Shown piece after piece: positions 35,381 through 46,831 of a stretch of DNA of 64,000 bases. Below the pieces are notes generated by a model, which saw nothing but the letters and a program-made list of their open reading frames with translations, had not been told where the DNA came from and ran no database searches. The translations under genes were made by a program, and so were the position numbers. Position 1 is the stretch's first letter, and each line of letters starts with the position of its first letter. The DNA comes from Microthyrium microscopicum (taxonomy: Eukaryota > Ascomycota > Dothideomycetes > Microthyriales > Microthyriaceae), in the NCBI GenBank assembly GCA_010405405.1, contig MU004244.1:995895-1059894 (forward strand), in the 5' to 3' direction.

Positions 35381-37137
35381 ATGATCCAACAACCTACAAA
35401 GATCATGGGGCTGCATGCCAACTGGACACAAAGTTCCAGTTCTCTTCTCAGAGCGCTGAGACTGGGATGGAAGCCCAGTTCGTGCCAAAAGCGCGCAAAG
35501 GGAACTTTTATGAGACCTCTTCCACCACCTCGGCCTGAACCGCCTGAAGTCGAATTCATCTATTTCCGTGGTGTGCGACGCGCTGTTAAGGAGCCGTCTA
35601 AAAACCCTGGACATTTCAATGGAATTCAACGTCTGATAGGAGGACACAAAGGGCTATCGCCAATTCATACAGCGATCGTAGCTTTCGGTAGTAATCTTGG
35701 GGACCGCGTTGCAACCATTGAAAATGCATGTCGCAAGATCAACGGCTTGCCTACTACCAAGTTGGTACGATCGTCGTGTATTTATGAGACCAAGGCTATG
35801 TATGTGACTGATCAAGCAGATTTCTTGAACGGTGTATGCGAAGTGGGTAATATCCTGATGCTGGTTTTATGTAGTAGGTTATCTTGCTAAGTGGGAATAG
35901 GTTAAAACCAGATTGAGTCCTCTTGGACTACTTGACGGTCTGCAGTCCATAGAGAAGGAACTCAAACGAGTGAAAGTTATTGACAAGGGGCCGAGGACCA
36001 TTGATCTTGATATTCTGCTTTATGGTGATTCAGTATTCCATCATGAACGGTTGGATATTCCACATAAGCTTATGCTGGAACGAGAATTCGTCCTCCGACC
36101 ACTTTGCGAGTATGTCATCATTTCTTTTCATTGTAAGAGCACTTCACTAATCTTGCCGGTTTAGTTTGATTCCAGAGAAAAGTCACCCACTTCATCAAGA
36201 CAACACTTTTCTTTCCCACCTAAACACCCTCTCATCAAACTCCCTTGCGCCCCTAACTTTCCTAAGCTCTGAACTACCCATCCCCAACGCAGTCTCCCCA
36301 GGACGCCCTCCTGTGGTTATGGGCATTCTAAACGTCACACCCGACTCCTTCTCAGACGGTGGCATACACGACCCAACCGACCAAGACCAACTTCAGCAAA
36401 CGATATCCAACATGCTCGACTCTGGCGCCACCATCATCGACATTGGCGGTGAATCAACCCGACCCGGCAGTGAACCCATAGACGAAGACGAAGAAACCCG
36501 TCGCATTCTCCCCGCCGTCCGTACAGCTGTCGCCCTGTGCTTCAACCGCAAAGCTATCGTATCTGTAGATACCTACCGCGCAACTGTAGCCAACGCTGCT
36601 CTGATCGCAGGCGCACACATGATCAACGACGTAACCTGCGCGCGCAATGACTATCTATTGAAAGCGGTGGCAGAACACGATGCTTCATATGTGCTGATGC
36701 ACTCGCGGGGGACAGCGAAGACCATGTTCTCGGAGAAGCATACAGACTATGGAGATGATATAGTCGCTACTGTGGGAGCGGAGCTTTTGAAGGGCGTGGA
36801 GAAGGCGCAGAGGCTAGGGGTTAGAAGGTGGCGCATCGTGTTGGATCCGGGATTTGGGTTTGCAAAGACTGCTGAGCAGAATGTGGAGTTGCTGGAGAGG
36901 TTTGATGAGCTCAAGGCGTACCCGGGACTGGAGTCGTTTCCGTGGCTGGTGGGGATTAGTCGCAAGAAATTTGTTAGGGGACTGGCGGGCTTGAATGAGG
37001 AAAAGTGGGATAATGACGGTGCGGATGAAGGGACGATGCAGGTACTAGATAAGTATCTCAGTGGGAAGGTGGACATTCACAGGGTTCATGGACCGCTGGT
37101 GGCCAAATTGGCTCAATCCTCAGTGGAGGCATCGTGA
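35381..37137 (+). CDS. fol1: Folate synthesis bifunctional enzyme: HPPK-dihydropteroate synthase
   Basis: Exons are 35381-35842, 35901-36109 and 36165-37137, giving 547 residues. The HPPK part (about 103-245) pyrophosphorylates hydroxymethyl-dihydropterin; motifs are AFGSNLGDR and RTIDLDILLYG. The DHPS part (about 290-540) joins it to p-aminobenzoate and is the sulfonamide target; motifs are GILNVTPDSFSDGG, DIGGESTRPGS, VSVDTYRA, DPGFGFAKT and GISRKKFV. There is no dihydroneopterin aldolase domain, unlike trifunctional yeast Fol1; a separate gene would be needed. The first 100 residues are basic and Ser/Arg-rich, suiting mitochondrial import, where yeast Fol1 is located. The donor of intron 1 is GTGGGT, chosen over the better-looking GTAATA four bases on because only the first keeps the frame. 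An alternative start is the ATG at 35405. Confidence 0.93.
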
Positions 37138-37223
37138 TATGCTAGAATAGCTAAGATCAGTGAGCGCTTGGCAGAGAGACACTTGGATGCTCGTGTGTAT
37201 ATATAGTTGTGTATCAATTAGGC

Positions 37224-39014
37224 TTAGCCATAGACAAGCACCGAGCCGCTCTCCTTTCGTCGATGTGACAGACCATCATCTGGAAGAGGTGATATAGAAC
37301 CAACTCTTTCAAGTTCGTTCTCGTCTCCTTTCTCTTCAAGGCCTTCGAAGAGCATAAACTTCTCGCCTTTTGCCTCTGTTCCCCATGGAACAATATACCC
37401 ACCTTGCACTTCGCAATCATCCAGCTCGCTCTTCTCATCTCCCTTCCGTGGCCCACCCTCTACTTTGCAGCGGGGACCAAGTACGCAGTTGGTGAGCGTG
37501 ACGTTGTCGCCAATCATAGCGTTGTCCATGATCAAGCATTTAGTCAACCGTACGCCTTCACCAATGGTGCATCCGACTCCAATGACAGATTCCTTGATAC
37601 CACACTTCTCGCCGATTGTGACGTTTTCGGCTAGTAGACAGGTATCTGCCTCAACTCGAGTGATTCTGGGAACGCTGTCGGGATGTGCGATTTTGAGAGG
37701 ATGGGCGAGTGGTGATGGAGTAGCACCTTTTTCAAGTGTGCTTGTGGCCGGTAGCCGGGCAATCCGGAGAGATGTTGCCAGTAATGAGGCTTTAGTGTCA
37801 ACGCGTTTGATGACTGGTGCGGAAGGAAGGGCCTCATGGATATATGCCATGATGGGAGGTATTGAAAGGGACTTTTGGGTTTTGGAGACGTTAGGTACTT
37901 TGCTGTAAGAGACTGTGCTGCTATACTCAGCAACATCGAGATCGTCTTCTTCTTCGCTTGGCCCGGGGGAGCCTTCATCTGACCCGCTGTTCTTCTCAGA
38001 GCCTTGGTTATCAGTAAAACCTAGAATATCTCTAAATCCAAGCTTCTCTGCTAAACCGGGCTGCCAGGTTGCTTTTGCCCACCATCCTAGGACATCCTCG
38101 CTGATGCTCTCGAACCGTTCATCCTGCATCAACTCAAGTGACCAGAAAGGAAAGAGATATACATGCGAATCCCGTACTGAGGACCGCACGTTTATTCGTC
38201 CAAATTCGCGGAGTAGGGAATGTCGAACAGCATACAGCTTCTTCTCTTCCAACACATCATTTAACGAGTCTTTTGGCATCGCAGACACTAATTTCGACAC
38301 CTTTGATCTTATGGAGTTGTTGGGTAGTGGGACAACCGGTTTTGTCGGGGGTACAGTAATAATGAAGTCAGTTTCTTCGCCTTTGAGCGCGGCCTCGCCT
38401 TTAGTATCATACCACATGCCCATAGCACCTCGCCGAGCTATGCTTTCTCCCCCACATTCCATAGGGACTGGTAGGTTTGTATCACGATCTAAACCACCGG
38501 TTGCGCCTCCTAGTCCAGCTTGAAGCACCATCCATTCCTGTAAAAGTGCTGTGCCGTCTAATTCTGAGACTAAATCGCATGGCAATACGATAAAATCTTC
38601 CTTGATCGCATCTTTTACTTCTTTTTGTCGGAACACGTCGCCAGTTCCACTCGTATTTGTGAGTTCTGTTGGGGCTAAGATGGTCGGCCGAGGTGATGGG
38701 AGGCTTGTGAGGTGTGGGTTTTGCTGAAGGGCCGCCTCCAACGCAGGCTTTGATTCAGGCGGTGTGATTATGAATATGTCTATGATAATGTTAGCATAAG
38801 ATCAACAGAAATGGTGAAAGGCGCATGGACGCATACCTGATATCCCCATCCGGTAGCACCAGTCGAGCGGATACCATACCATAGGCCGGTTGGCTATGGG
38901 TACGATTGCTTTTGGAAATTCGACAGGATCGGATGTGAAGGTATCCAGTGAGGCCCCCGGTCCACACAGAATAAAGGCCTGAAAGCCCGGTGAGGGTAGA
39001 GTTGCGTGTGGCAT
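37224..39014 (-). CDS. gcd1: Translation initiation factor eIF2B subunit gamma
   Basis: Exons are 39014-38837 and 38779-37224, giving 577 residues. eIF2B exchanges GDP for GTP on eIF2 in the cytosol; gamma pairs with epsilon in the catalytic subcomplex. The N-terminal nucleotidyltransferase-like domain starts with AFILCGPGASLDTF and FPKAIVPIANRPMVWYPLDW; the C-terminal part (about 410-520) is a left-handed beta-helix built of hexapeptide repeats such as LLAENVTIGEKCGIKESVIG and CTIGEGVRLTKCLI. An acidic, Ser-rich insert lies in the middle (SGSDEGSPGPSEEEDDLD). Its stop codon is 86 bp from that of FOL1, so the two mRNAs' 3' ends probably overlap. Confidence 0.9.
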
Positions 39015-39484
39015 GATGACGGACAGTACGTCAAGGCAACTTCTGAGATGGAGTTGGTGGGAGGAAGTTGGGGTTATGAGTGTCGAGATGGCATATTAAA
39101 GGGTGTGTGAATAGGAGGAGAAAGTGAACTATGGTACGATATATATTATGACTGTGATGTGACTTCGAAGTTCAAAGTCAAGAGAATATGGCAGGTTTAG
39201 GGCAACCAATCAAAGCCAGAACATGTCAGCTAGCGTATTTTGGCCAGCTTCCCTTCCCTGCTCAATCAACATTGAACAGAACAACAAACCATACAGCCCA
39301 GCCCAGCAACAAACAACTCCTTTGTATAAGCTTCTTGTTTGCCCGTTTGCCAAACAGAAGCCCCAGTAAACAATAAAGTCACCACTTCAGAGCTACTCGA
39401 GCACCACAAACACAACTCGAGCCACCCTTGGACAGCACCCCCTCCCAGCCACCGCGCTTCATACATAAATACCTCCATGTGAAT
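39015..39484. promoter_or_regulatory. Divergent promoter, eIF2B-gamma / PEX22-like
   Basis: 470 bp separate the two start codons. The side before 39485 is C/A-rich with few thymines in long stretches, typical of a fungal leader. Confidence 0.5.
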
Positions 39485-40767
39485 ATGGCCGGCTTCTCCT
39501 ACGATCGCTACGATTCGCGCCGGCGCGTCGCCTCTTCCCGCCGCTCCTCTCACACCATTCTCGGATTCTGGGTTCCCGTTCTCGTCACCACCACTCTCGC
39601 TGCCGGCGCTATCACCGCCTGGGTTTTCCGCGCGCGCGACGATCACGACTCGACTTCCAATTCGGAGGATGACGAACATTTGAGCTATGGCGGCGATACG
39701 GACCGCGAAGAACACAGGGGTGGTATCCGCCCACCTAGCTATGGTGTCAGTGAGGGTGTGGTGAGAGAGGATAGCAGTTTATTGGGAAGAGTGCAGTCGA
39801 CGATTCGAAGAAGTCCGAGTCCGCAGCAGCTGTACGATGGCGCGACCAAACGTGTGGCTGCGGGCGTCGCGGCGGTGGGCGCTGTTGCGGGAAGTGCATT
39901 GAGTGCGATTCGTGAGGATCGGGAAGATGATTTTGCGGACCATGAACGGTGGGGAGAGGCGAGGGGGCAGGCGGGAAAGAGGGCTGTAGGGAGCGCGGGT
40001 GGGAAGAGGAGGAACATTGCGATTGTAGTGAGTGCGGAGGAGGGTATGATGCCAATGGAGGAGGAAGAAGATCGTGGGTGGAAGAGTGAGCATGCGGTAT
40101 GTTTTACCTTGACATACAATGGTGGCCTTTTGCTAATCTGTTTTAGTCGCTTTTGTCGCATATCCCACAGATGGACCCAGCGACAACGAATCTGTTGATC
40201 CTGATTTATGCGCCGCGTTATCAACCACATGCATCAACTGGCGCACAGGGTGCAAAGCCATTAAGTTCGTTGGCTTCGTCATACAGCGCAATAAACACTC
40301 CGGCTGTCACACCTGGTGAGGAGTTGCATTCTATCGACCCAATGCCAGTCACTCCGGCACTCAGTGCGCGGTCTTCAGGATCGTCTTTTTACGACATGCT
40401 ACACAAACAAGCGTCTCGTCTTGTCAGCGACCAAGTCAATATCATGCCATTCAGCACTCCTTCCGGGCACGTTCATATGCTCAAACATCTGAGTCCTGCC
40501 GTAGTCTACATCGCAGACTCGCTTGCGGGTCCAAGCGGTAAATACATTGAGGACATTCGTGGCTGGGTAGGCCAGATTGTTGTCGTAGTCGGTGGAGATG
40601 GTGCAGGACTTGTTGATGACACTGAAGACGAAGGTCCTGGAGCTGAAGGAAAGGGCAAGCAATGGTGGGAGACAAGTCAGAGCGTCGGTCTAGGGAAGGG
40701 AATTGAGGTTGTCGAGGCCGTCAGAGTCGGCGATGACTGGGAGCGCAGAGTTGGCGGTAGAGACTAA
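39485..40767 (+). CDS. pex22: Peroxin-22-like protein
   Basis: Exons are 39485-40096 and 40147-40767, giving 410 residues. Pex22 anchors the ubiquitin-conjugating enzyme Pex4 at the peroxisomal membrane, where Pex4 recycles the import receptor Pex5. The layout fits: a short basic N-terminus, one transmembrane segment at about 24-48 (ILGFWVPVLVTTTLAAGAITAWVF), then a long soluble part. A Pex22-like core is split into a region with RNIAIVVSAEE and one with NLLILIYAP...GHVHMLKHLSPAVVYIAD. The start is the ATG at 39485; the upstream in-frame codon at 39428 is TTG. Yeast Pex22 is much shorter; the fungal version has disordered inserts. Identification rests on overall architecture and core segments. 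Confidence 0.75.
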
Positions 40768-40969
40768 TTTGATCATGTGTCATGCTATTGGATGTGCCTG
40801 CAAGAATGGACAGTTCGACTAAAGAATTTCTCTACGTGTTAGCTCCCTGGTAATGGGCAAGAATATTGAAACGGGTTCTGTATATACCACGCTCATAATC
40901 ATACATTTCTGAAGCGCCGAACTAAGGAATAGTTGTACAAGAAACTTCTCTTATCAATTGAAGATATAA

Positions 40970-41624
40970 TCAGGATAACAACGGCACCGCCTTCTCCAAA
41001 CTCGTCCTCATCGGCTCCCACATCAACCAATCACTCGTCGTAGTCGGCAACAACCCCATCGCATTAACCTTCCAAATCCCCAGCGCCAACGACAACATAT
41101 TACACAGAATAAACGCGATCTTGGCCAGCAGTATCTTGTCCCGTGTACCTTCCGTCTCGAACCGTGAAAATGTGTTTTGTATCGCGATGACGGATGTTAT
41201 AGGTGTTTTGAACAGCATGAAGACCATCATTATTGAGAAAATTTGTAGAGTGTTGCCCGTCATGTACATGCCTGCAAAGATAATTAGCAGTGATTTATAG
41301 AGCGTAATCTAATGCGACAAACCGATGGCGCTCATGGGTAGTTGTTTGGCGGGCGCGATGGCCACTTCCCAGGCTTTCTTGATCTTGAGGGTGTCGGTCT
41401 CTTCGGTGGTGGGGAGTTTGCGCGCGGGTTGCTTGTCTTTGGGACCTTTCTGTGAAAGTTATTAGATGTATCCTGATGGTACGAGGAATTCTGGATGAGA
41501 TAGATACCTTCGTTGTGTTTGGGGTGTATCCGGGCGGGTCTACAATGTTGCTGTTGTTCTTGCTGCGCTTTGGTGTTGACTGAAGACGAGCGACCCATTC
41601 GGGAGTGGAAGGTTTCGAAGACAT
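40970..41624 (-). CDS. emc4: ER membrane protein complex subunit 4
   Basis: Exons are 41624-41508, 41449-41323 and 41271-40970, giving 181 residues, the usual length of EMC4. The EMC inserts and helps fold transmembrane proteins in the ER. The N-terminus is hydrophilic, then KKAWEVAIAPAKQLPMSAIGMYMTG matches the conserved EMC4 core (DUF1077), followed by hydrophobic segments at about 95-120 and 135-160. It converges on PEX22, with 202 bp between the stop codons. Confidence 0.9.
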
Positions 41625-41950
41625 GCTACAGGTTCTGAGTACGATCGGACGCGTGGAGTTGTAGGGGATGCAGATGTTGTAAGTTGTTGTGAGATGGCAT
41701 CTATACATTTGACGTCTTGAGCTTTGACAACCGCCAAGACTTGCCGCTACAGCCTTGTGCAAACTCATATCCAAAGAGAATTATTTTATGGCCTCTATTT
41801 CTAGGATAAGGACTACCCCAATAGTGATACCAAAATTGCGGAAGCAAAGCGCTATAAATTTTGAGCGATATCTACCGCTCCATGAGCGCCGGTATGCATT
41901 TCGGACCTTCAATCCCTTTTATACTAGAGTAATCCAACACCCACAGTTCA
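41625..41950. promoter_or_regulatory. EMC4 upstream region and NIC96 3' end
   Basis: 326 bp between two minus-strand genes. No gene or repeat seen. Confidence 0.4.
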
Positions 41951-44900
41951 TTACAACGAGCCTTCCGCAGCTCTCGCCAGCACCTCAAATACACCTTGGC
42001 GGAGTTTATAACGTACTAAGCCAGCGAAGATACCCAAGTCCTCGATCGCGGTTTTCAAATACTGCACTGTACCCTGGCGACTATCTGTCTCCCAGCCAGA
42101 GCTCATGAGCTTCTCCTTCTCCTTTGTACACGCCAATACCATCCAGATCAGTACATCTCCAATGCAGCGCGCGATCACCTGGCTGAGCTCTGAAAAGTCC
42201 TGTGCTGACTGGCGAATGCGAGTAACGTCGCCTCGGAAATCGACTGGAAGGAGCTTGAGGTTGCCAATGGTTTCGATACACTCGACGTAATAGCGACCAA
42301 GAAGCAGCTCTTTCGCTCGGGCGAGCTGCAGAAGGACTTCAGCTGTCTTTCGTGTGTTTGGCTTGATTTTGTTGTATTCGTGCTGGCTGCTGGCCTGACT
42401 ATAGAGGCTGAGCATGTTGCGTGCGAGAACCACAGGATCGTCCACCGCTGTCAAGCTAAGGGTCGAGTTCTCTGAGAATGCCGGTCCAGACTCAACCTTG
42501 CGTGCCTTCAATGGCTCGAGACGCATTGCACTCTGTCCAAGCTCGACGGTAAGAGCTTCAGATAAGGTGCGGTTGACTATTGTCAAGACATTTTCGTACT
42601 CGCCAGCGAGATGGTAGAGAAGAACTGAGTCAGTGGTGCGTCCACCTTCATCTGCTGTTTGAGCGGCTTGTATGGTGAGTTTTTGGACAAAGTTATCCAT
42701 GTCACGTAGTGAGCCGGACACCGAGCCTCGCTTGATTAAATCGGTACGAAGTTGAATTGCGCCTGGAATGCGCTGCCCATCATTGCGAACATCACCTAGG
42801 AGTTGTGCAAATTCACGAGTTTCCAAGACAAGCTCTCGGAGCGCCTCGAGACATAGCTGCCCTTGTTGACGTCCAGCTTCCCCGGATAGGTCGGCATTAA
42901 GAGCCAACAAAATGAGATAATCAGCAGCTGCGTCCGGTTTAGCAGCTCGAAACTCGGACGTGTAATAGCCAACGATGAGAGCAAATTGCAATTGAGGCTC
43001 TTGTCTGGTGGTGAACGATACTACTTTTGTTAGCGTTGGCAATAAACCAAAGGAATTGATACTTACGCAAGTTAGTCTGAGAGAAATCTGATACTCGTAA
43101 CAGACCGTAGTATGCAAGGGCGATAGAAAAATGAACGGCTGCTATATAGTTGTAGTCGTAGAGCCATTTGATCGCGCTCTCATACATTCCTGCAAGAATC
43201 TGGAGGTAAAAGTAGATACCATAGCTGCCGCTGCTTTCAGAAGTGGGACCAAAGTGTCGTTGTCCGATATCTGTAACAATGCTACGAAGATCTTTCAAGC
43301 TGAAAGCATCTCCTGCAACCTCATCTGCCTTGTTGACCTCGCGAGCAAGAACAAATTGTAGCCAAATCCAATCTTCTTCATCGGATGGAATTCGATCAAA
43401 GTTCTTGCGCGACATTTCGCAACGACCAATCACTTTGTAACAGGCAATTTTGTAGGGATCAGTTTGAGATGCATCGTGAGCTCGAGATTTGCCTACATAC
43501 TCGCGCGCGATCGCTGTGCGAAGATCCTGTGGAAGTCTGCGGTCTGGATCTGCCGCATATGCTTCCATGTATCTGGAAAAGTTGCGGTCTAGACTTCGAA
43601 TTGCTCGCTGATTGTCTGCAACATATCTTGCAGCTTCTTCGACTAGGCCACAACGAAGAGCATAATAGATCAGTGCCCAGCAGTAGTCTGTTCCAGAAGG
43701 AGTGGTTATTTTCTGTATAGCTTGCATTTCAACATCCTGGTTCTCTGGCCCCACAAGATCTTTGCGCTGAGCCAAAACTCGAATGTACGCTCGAACCTTG
43801 TTGACTGGTTGGGGAACACCGCCCAAATTGGCCACCTTGGGATCTTTCGCAATGACGGTTTCGACCTTGCGCCAGAAGATGCCTTCGAGACATTTTTGTG
43901 CACCTCGCGTGATCCGTTTGCGCATGTTCTCTGCACGTTGAGCATTATCATTGTAGTTGAGATATTCGTTGACGAAAGAGCGTTCCCAGCTTTTGACATT
44001 TGGATCAGAACGAGCCAGTGTAGTACTGCTTTCCTCAGCAACTTCAATCAGTGCTTTGTACGCATTAGAGATCTGATCGGCACTCTGGTCCCCAACGGCA
44101 AGTTCGATTTCAGCCAATTGGTGCGCAATTGGAAATACCAGGTCCATATTTCTAGCTTCATTGAATTCTTGAATCTTTTTGGCATAGAGTTCTTGACGTT
44201 CGCGATTTGTGCGATCTTCCAGGCGCATACGTGGCTGGGATTTCGAATCACTTTCAGCTGCTTCACCAGGGGCACCTAGTACAGATGTTCGCAAATTGGC
44301 ATTGCCAATGATCGACTTTTGCATACCAGAAACTCGCATACCAGAAGCGGACGCTCGGAACCCTCGAGAGGAGCGGCCAAATGCCCCAGTGTTGGCTTTC
44401 GTTTGTGTAGCATCGTCATCCGCTGCATTTCCTGTAGGGGTTTTGAGACCGAAATGCTCGTAGACCTTTCTCCGTTGAGCATTCCAATTCATCTGGACTG
44501 TCTCTTCAAGGAAGTTGTCAAAGTCGCGTTTCGATTGTTCCAGTCCCTCTTGAATCATTTCCATCGTAGATTGTGTGCGCAAGTTCGAGACGAAGGTGTC
44601 AAGATCTGGATCTGGAGCAGCCTGGCCTGCAGCACCTGTTGTAGCTCCTGCTTGAGCTGCGAAATTGTTGAGATCACGGAGAGCATTGACAGTAGATACA
44701 CCAGATGATGCAAGCATGTAATGAGCTCTAGCATCTCTGTCACCAGCTCGCGCTTGTGCTGCACTGGGACCTCCAGTCCCTAGGTTTCTTGCTTTTCGAG
44801 CAATGTCCGCAAGACCAAGCTGTAGCGTAGGAATATCACCCAAGCCTCCATTGTCCAGATGATTTCTTTTCTTTCCTCGCTCTAGCATTTGATCAAAGTA

Positions 44901-45365
44901 AGCAGAGCTCCCTGGAGCTGCGGCGGCGGCTTCTGCCTGCGCTGGTTGTGCATTTGACTGATTTGCTTGTGCCGGACCCTGCGAAGCAAAGAGACTTCCG
45001 CCAAGCGCAGGTGCTTGCTGAGGTTGAGTAGACATGTTGAATAGAGAAGGGGCCGCATTCGTATTGGTATTTGGAGTAGAACCTAGGAAACCAGGCTTGT
45101 TTGTGGTCGACGCGAAAAGAGACGGGGCCGCTGCGGGTTTTGGCGTGCCTAACCCGCCAAAAAGAGACGTACTAGGAGCAGAGGAAGCAGGGTTATTGTT
45201 GAAAAGAGACGATGCAGGAGCGGCGGCGGCAGTGGTGTTGAGTTGGGGGAAAAGGCTCGATCGCGATGTTGAGGTATCTGCTCCTAGCGGAAGTGTAGAG
45301 GAGCGTTTTAATGGAGCGCCAAAAGCACCGCTGCCAGCTGCAGCACCGGTATTGCTGCCGAACAT
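41951..45365 (-). CDS. nic96: Nucleoporin NIC96 / Nup93
   Basis: Exons are 45365-43067 and 43023-41951, giving 1123 residues, longer than yeast Nic96 (839). It is a scaffold of the nuclear pore inner ring and anchors the central channel nucleoporins. The first 150 residues are rich in Gly, Ala, Ser, Asn and Gln with scattered FG-like signals (MFGSN, GAFGAP, SLFGGLG); then comes a coiled-coil region (about 215-330) that would bind the channel complex. The long alpha-solenoid follows, with segments such as KSWERSFVNEYL, GTDYCWALIYYALRCG and GIYFYLQILAGMYE that are typical of the Nic96 family. The single intron (44 bp) lies late in the gene. Confidence 0.9.
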
Positions 45366-45831
45366 GACGAGACCAAAATTACAGACGCTGAATTAAGAGC
45401 CGCCGGAATGCAAAGGTTGTGGTTGCTGGGTAAATGTTCTACACATTGGAAAGCGCGCTCTAATGTTTTGCTGGACAAGGATGTTATCTTGGCAGGGGCC
45501 CAAGCTCTAGTTTCCACCCCATCCCATGTCTCATCCGTTCCGCTCCGCTGCAAATGCTTCCTTCCGAGATTCTCCATCCGAGACTCAACATCAAGAGCTT
45601 TGTAACTTGCGTGCCAACTCAAGAACCTCAATTACAGCCTGTCTGACCTCTGACCGCTTGTATACTGGCAATTGACCTCAATGTGAGTCTGCCTACCCTC
45701 TGATACCACAAATAACTCACCTTACACAGCAAACGCTCGACAGTCACCCGCCGCAACTTGCCATCCGCAACAGTCAGTTCCAACAACAGCTATACCTCCG
45801 GTCCCCATTCCTCTGACAAAGCCCCAGAATC
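45366..45831. promoter_or_regulatory. Divergent promoter, NIC96 / nuclear ATP8
   Basis: 466 bp separate the start codons of a nucleoporin gene and the ATP8 gene. The right part is C/A-rich leader sequence. Confidence 0.5.
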
Positions 45832-46211
45832 ATGTCTATGTCGGCCCGCGTCCTCCGCCCGCTCATGCGGACCTCAGTTCCTGCCATGTCGGTGCGAGCA
45901 CTGAGCACCAAAACCGCCGCAGCACGCTTCCAGTCTAAAAGCAAACCGCAAACCGCTGTACCAGAGAGCCGGATGCCATCCAAGGTACTACATCTCCTGA
46001 CTACCGACGGCTGCAGCTCCAAGCTAATTGCCTGTTTCTTAACTAGACTGTCTTGATGGCCGCCATGCCTCAGCTCGTGCCATTCTACTTCGTCAACGAG
46101 GTTGTTGGAGCTTTCATCGTTATTCCAACTCTCATCTATCTGATGTCGAAATACTGGCTGCCACAGATTGTACGCACCAAGTTGGCTCGTCTGTTTATCT
46201 CCAAGCTTTAA
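45832..46211 (+). CDS. atp8: Nuclear-encoded mitochondrial ATP synthase F0 subunit 8 with presequence
   Basis: Exons are 45832-45984 and 46047-46211, giving 105 residues. The last 48 residues (58-105) start MPQLVPFYFVNEVV and end FISKL; this is the length and pattern of fungal mitochondrially encoded ATP8 (MPQL start, one membrane helix, a basic C-terminal tail), a stator subunit of the F0 sector. The original initiator Met seems retained as M58. Residues 1-57 look like a mitochondrial presequence: many Arg, Ser and Ala, almost no acid, with RALSTKT and RFQSKS as possible cleavage areas. The 62-bp intron lies between presequence and subunit. The membrane helix has polar/Gly/Pro positions (GAFIVIPTLIYLM), in line with the lower hydrophobicity usually needed for import. 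In most fungi atp8 is in mitochondrial DNA. Reading through the intron in either exon frame is not possible. Confidence 0.88.
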
Positions 46212-46831
46212 GGGGTTGTGCTGTGGGTCTGAGAGGATGTGATGGAGGGTTTTGTCTGCACCTGGATGTATGTAAAGTTAAGATCTGACATTCCGGGGCT
46301 ACAAATCGACTCATTTCGGCTTTAAAATTTGTCTTTCACATGGTATTGGCGACATCGTTTGCTGCCATTTGTACCGGATGACGAAACAGGTTCCGCACGT
46401 ATGAAAGAGAAAACAGCACAATCAGAGATGCGATCAATTAGACACCATCACCGGAAGCAAAGGAGCATGTATCCATCAACCAGTTTACGAATTCCCATAC
46501 CAAGCGTCAGTGGCAGGTATCGCGTTTGTAGAGCTAAAGAGCAATTAGAGCGCAACCCACCATCCATTGCGTAGATGAGCAGATGGTACGTTGCTTGCAA
46601 ACGAAATATCTCATGTCATCGTAAGTAGCCTACAAACGGGCATTTATAATCAGATTTGTAGCCGTTCCATTCTTGCTCAGCTCTAACACCAGGTACTGTC
46701 TCGGCAAAATACTCGAAAGACCTAGAGCATTTCTACAATACAATCTAACCTTTCTGCACTTCGACACATTTTTCAAACCTCGTTCAAACATCGTCAGTCG
46801 ACATCAGCACACTTCATCAGATACAGCTGCT
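46212..46831. other. Intergenic, ATP8 3' end and upstream region of next gene
   Basis: 620 bp with no supported gene; a plus-strand frame at 46329-46574 has no recognised family. Confidence 0.4.
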
